8,450 nucleotides of DNA, taken from assembly GCA_964596135.1 (NCBI GenBank), contig CAZQTF010000167.1, positions 1 through 8,450 of the forward strand, given 5' to 3'. This stretch comes from JADJNW01 sp964596135. GTDB lineage: Bacteria; Bacteroidota; Bacteroidia; Chitinophagales; Saprospiraceae. Positions 6,015 to 8,450 of this stretch are shown piece by piece. Position 1 is the first letter of the stretch; each line of letters begins with the position of its first letter. The position numbers and the translations under genes are program-made. The notes beneath the pieces were generated by a model. It searched no databases. It was not told the DNA's origin and worked only from the letters and a program-made list of their open reading frames with translations.

Positions 6015-7433
6015 TTAATATTCGAATTCCATCTGCTCCGATGGATAGCTAAATAAACATTTTTCTTTAATCAAAGCCGACACTTTCGGTGGCACCATGC
6101 TTTCCCAGCCGTTTTCACTTTGTCGGATCATTTCCAGCACCTGCTTGGAAAAGATGTGCAACGTGCCGTGATTAAAATCAATAATATCTACAATTTGACG
6201 GTTATCTACCAAATGCCGGTACAGAAATTTCACACCTTCCGGCACAGGCAGATTCTCGGACGTCATCAGTTCATCGCTGCCTTCCTGCATCGCGGGGTAC
6301 ACGTACATGATAACATTGCGGGTAAACAATTCGCCAAACGCTGCCAGCAGCTGCCCATCAAGGTTGTCATAATATTTTTTGTGAATGAGATCAAGCAATT
6401 CGCGCACGCCGACTACCAGCCCCAATTTTTGGATTTTGTAATCTGCCAGATAAGCGATCAGGCGCTGATATTGCTGGCTATTGGAAACCATAACGGTTTG
6501 CCCCAGTACATTGAGCAAATCAGCGCGATCGAGGAAGTCTTTTTCATCCAGTTTGCCCTCGGCGCAAAGATTATCCAGTGTGATCTCAGTCATTAAAAAG
6601 CTTTTGCCACCGGCTACCTCGGGATCTTGCAGAAATTGCCGGTAGCTGGATTTGATCATATCCAGATTGACCAATGTCGGGGGGCGGAAGCTTCCCCGCA
6701 CGATCATCACGTGCTTTTTGTACAAAAACTCAGAAGCGTGCAGGGGTTTTCCATCTGCGCCAAAGATCGCCACATCCGTCAAGCCGTTTTTTACCGAAAA
6801 CAGGCTCAGCAGGCGATTGTCCACCTGCTCAAAATCAGGTCCGGTCAGGCGGATCATGTCAATCATCATGCGCCCGTGCAGGCTATCCATAAGCGACTGG
6901 AGCATCACTTCGGGGTCGTGGTTGTACCGAAAACAGGCATAAACAAGGTTGACACCCAGAATGCCAATGGCTTGTTGTTGGAGGCGGTTGTCGTTGTCGA
7001 GCATGCGCACGTGCAGCACCAAATCGTTGGGTTCGCTGCCTGCCTGCAATTGGAAACGAATGCCCAGCCAGCCGTCGCCTTTCACCGTTCGGGAATAATT
7101 AATCGCAGCAATCGTATCAGCAAAAACAAAAAAATTGGTGTTCGGACGCTCCAACCGCAGGCGCTCGCTCATCAGGTCATATTCGTGGTCGAGCATTTTG
7201 TACAGTCGCGATTCGCAAACATAACGCCCGCTGGGCTCCGGACCGTAAATCTGGTCGGAATATACTTTGTCGTAGGCAGACATCGTTTTGGCGATCGTGC
7301 CCGCCGCGCCACCTACCTGAAAGAAATAACGCGCAACCTCCTGCCCGGCGCCAATTTCGGCAAACGTGCCGTAAATACTTTCGTCCAGATTGATTTCAAG
7401 GGCTTTTTGCTCGGTTTCTAATTGCTGGCGCAT
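6015..7433 (-). CDS. conserved cytoplasmic protein of unknown function (472 residues)
   Basis: A full-length soluble protein without signal peptide or membrane helix. Its strongest motif is near the N-terminus: TFAEIGAGQEVARYFFQVGGAAGTIAKTMSAYDK (about 23-56), followed by RYVCESRLYKMLDHEYDLM (70-88). A middle block has GDGWLGIRFQLQ, LVLHVRMLDNDN, QQQAIGILGVNLVYACF; then come VDNRLLSLFSVKNGLTDVAIFGADGKPLH and a Pro-rich C-terminal part ending MEFEY. I recall the FAEIGAGQEV..GGAAGTIAK motif from a widespread bacterial family that databases label inconsistently, including 'nicotinate-nucleotide adenylyltransferase' and 'TonB-dependent receptor'. Neither fits: there is no beta-barrel, no export signal and no nucleotidyltransferase HxGH motif. 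The glycine-rich GAGQEV and GGAAGT segments could bind a nucleotide or phosphate, but that is inference. It follows the radical SAM gene by 52 bases, so co-transcription is plausible. Confidence 0.8.
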   Translation of the reverse strand: MRQQLETEQKALEINLDESIYGTFAEIGAGQEVARYFFQVGGAAGTIAKTMSAYDKVYSDQIYGPEPSGRYVCESRLYKMLDHEYDLMSERLRLERPNTNFFVFADTIAAINYSRTVKGDGWLGIRFQLQAGSEPNDLVLHVRMLDNDNRLQQQAIGILGVNLVYACFRYNHDPEVMLQSLMDSLHGRMMIDMIRLTGPDFEQVDNRLLSLFSVKNGLTDVAIFGADGKPLHASEFLYKKHVMIVRGSFRPPTLVNLDMIKSSYRQFLQDPEVAGGKSFLMTEITLDNLCAEGKLDEKDFLDRADLLNVLGQTVMVSNSQQYQRLIAYLADYKIQKLGLVVGVRELLDLIHKKYYDNLDGQLLAAFGELFTRNVIMYVYPAMQEGSDELMTSENLPVPEGVKFLYRHLVDNRQIVDIIDFNHGTLHIFSKQVLEMIRQSENGWESMVPPKVSALIKEKCLFSYPSEQMEFEY

Positions 7434-7442
7434 GTTCAGGTG

Positions 7443-7463
7443 TAACGTTTTAGATTTAACGTT
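7443..7463. promoter_or_regulatory. paired AACGTT palindromes upstream of the 472-residue protein gene
   Basis: TAACGTT occurs at 7443-7449 and 7457-7463, 14 bases apart, inside the 52-base spacer and about 10-30 bases before the ATG at 7433. AACGTT is itself a palindrome, so the pair is both a direct and an inverted repeat, as expected for a dimeric regulator site. It may also be chance in an AT-rich spacer. Confidence 0.2.
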
Positions 7464-7485
7464 CCGAAGTTAGAAAAATTGGCGC

Positions 7486-8450
7486 TCAATGCGCAAAATC
7501 TGCCTCAAAATTCCCGACAATACGCTCCATCGGCGGATTGTAATATCCATATTTCAAATGCGGAAATTCTTCTTTCAACAAATCCATCATTTGCTTCATG
7601 CCAATCGGGTCACCGGGGTCGGTCACGTTGATTCTCGTCAAATACCAATCGGGATCAATATTAAAATTGCGCCACTGAATCATTTTCAAATCAGTATCTA
7701 TAATCAATTTTCGCAATGCCTCGTACTCCGCCTCACTATCTGTCATGCCGGGGAATACAAAATAATTGATGCTCGTCCAGCCGCCGTAGCGATTCACGAC
7801 GCGCAGACTTTCCACAATGTCCTCAAATTCATAGTTATTCGGGCGATAGTAAGGCGTGTACACGTTGGCTTGCGCCGAATTTGTACTCACGCGGATGCTG
7901 TTCAGACCTACTTTGCACAAGGCCTCCACCCATTCCGGGCGACTGCCGTTGGTATTAATATTAATGCTACCTTTATCGGTGAATTTTCGGATTTCAATAA
8001 TTGCTTCGCGAATGGTTTCCCACATCAGCAGCGGTTCGCCCTCGCAGCCCTGCCCAAAACTAATGATCGGATAAGGCGCTGATTCTAAATGCGGTACGGT
8101 GAATTCGACAATCTCCTGCGCCGTCGGCTTGAAGGTCAGACGATCCTGATTCGAGACAATATTTTCCTCTTCCGGTTGAAAAGAAATACAGCCCAGACAA
8201 TTGGAATTGCAAGCAGGCGATACCGGCACCGGGCATTCCCAGCGCCCCATGAAATAATTCCGCGCCGCCGGACAGGTGTAGGTCAAGGCACAATTCTGTG
8301 CCAAGTGTTCCACCAAACGATTATGCGGATACGCTTTTTTATAATAATCAATGCCCTGTTTTATTACATCCCAATCAAAACCATTACATTCCTGACGAAT
8401 ATCTTCCTCAATTCTTACTGCTGGCACATAAAATTTACCATCGTACCAGC
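7486..8450 (-). CDS. radical SAM protein, substrate unknown (N-terminus cut by window edge)
   Basis: The frame is open to the window end. An in-frame GTG at 8425-8427 could be read as a start, but the upstream codons (WYDGKFY then VPAVRIEED) look like continuous protein, so the true start is probably outside. Numbering from that valine, 313 residues are visible. The [4Fe-4S]/SAM motif is SPACNSNCLGCISFQ (C73, C77, C80; C-x3-C-x2-C). The glycine motif SFGQGCEGEPLL (123-134) contacts SAM, and SININTNGSRPEWVEAL (154-170) and NSIRVSTNSA (176-185) are further TIM-barrel strands of this superfamily. Before the cluster are C14, C46, C52 and C65. The C-terminus has no cysteine-rich SPASM or twitch extension. 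It should be cytoplasmic. It lies 52 bases upstream of the 472-residue protein gene. The radical SAM class is certain; the reaction is not. Confidence 0.9.
   Translation of the reverse strand, partial: WYDGKFYVPAVRIEEDIRQECNGFDWDVIKQGIDYYKKAYPHNRLVEHLAQNCALTYTCPAARNYFMGRWECPVPVSPACNSNCLGCISFQPEEENIVSNQDRLTFKPTAQEIVEFTVPHLESAPYPIISFGQGCEGEPLLMWETIREAIIEIRKFTDKGSININTNGSRPEWVEALCKVGLNSIRVSTNSAQANVYTPYYRPNNYEFEDIVESLRVVNRYGGWTSINYFVFPGMTDSEAEYEALRKLIIDTDLKMIQWRNFNIDPDWYLTRINVTDPGDPIGMKQMMDLLKEEFPHLKYGYYNPPMERIVGNFEADFAH

Noticed and set aside
6627..7421. 264-codon open frame on the plus strand
   Set aside because: It is antisense to the 472-residue protein gene, rich in His/Gln/Val with no recognisable domain, and arises from the codon bias of the real gene on the other strand.
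7489..8082. 197-codon open frame on the plus strand
   Set aside because: Antisense shadow of the radical SAM gene, whose motifs are unambiguous.
8425..8427. GTG as start codon of the radical SAM gene
   Set aside because: The frame continues upstream to the window edge with protein-like sequence (WYDGKFY), so this valine is probably internal.

Overview
The window looks like chromosomal DNA of a Bacteroidota bacterium. Three things suggest this: start codons preceded by A-rich leaders with no obvious Shine-Dalgarno, several TANNTTTG sequences (the Bacteroidota -7 promoter element) placed just upstream of genes, and a gene set typical of that phylum. I cannot name the genus. I see no rRNA, tRNA, CRISPR array, phage gene or plasmid function.

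Layout. The left edge (1-173, + strand) is the C-terminal tail of an IS5-type DDE transposase. It is followed by a probable IS right end and an AT-rich convergent spacer with a hairpin (174-406). A FGGY sugar-acid kinase, best read as gluconokinase, lies on the minus strand (407-1927). It is divergent from UDP-glucose 6-dehydrogenase on the plus strand (2153-3469), and both share the 225-base spacer 1928-2152. From 3513 to the right edge six genes lie on the minus strand. In transcription order they are: a radical SAM protein that runs off the window (7486 to beyond 8450), a large conserved soluble protein of unknown function (6015-7433), a small secreted His/Met-containing helical protein (5568-5948), a VanY-like M15 peptidase lipoprotein (4672-5508), a thioredoxin-fold CxxC protein (4030-4587) and a small membrane-anchored conserved protein (3513-3941). 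Spacers between them are about 50-90 bases and two contain hairpins, so this is a loose co-directional run, not clearly one operon.

Function. Gluconokinase would feed gluconate into the pentose phosphate or Entner-Doudoroff route as 6-phosphogluconate. UDP-glucose dehydrogenase makes UDP-glucuronate for polysaccharide or envelope synthesis. The minus-strand run mixes envelope functions (peptidase, secreted protein, membrane protein), a redox protein and two proteins whose substrates are unknown. The radical SAM protein followed 52 bases later by the unknown 472-residue protein is the least explained pair here. Nothing in the window proves a new multi-gene system. The best leads are that pair and the small secreted protein.
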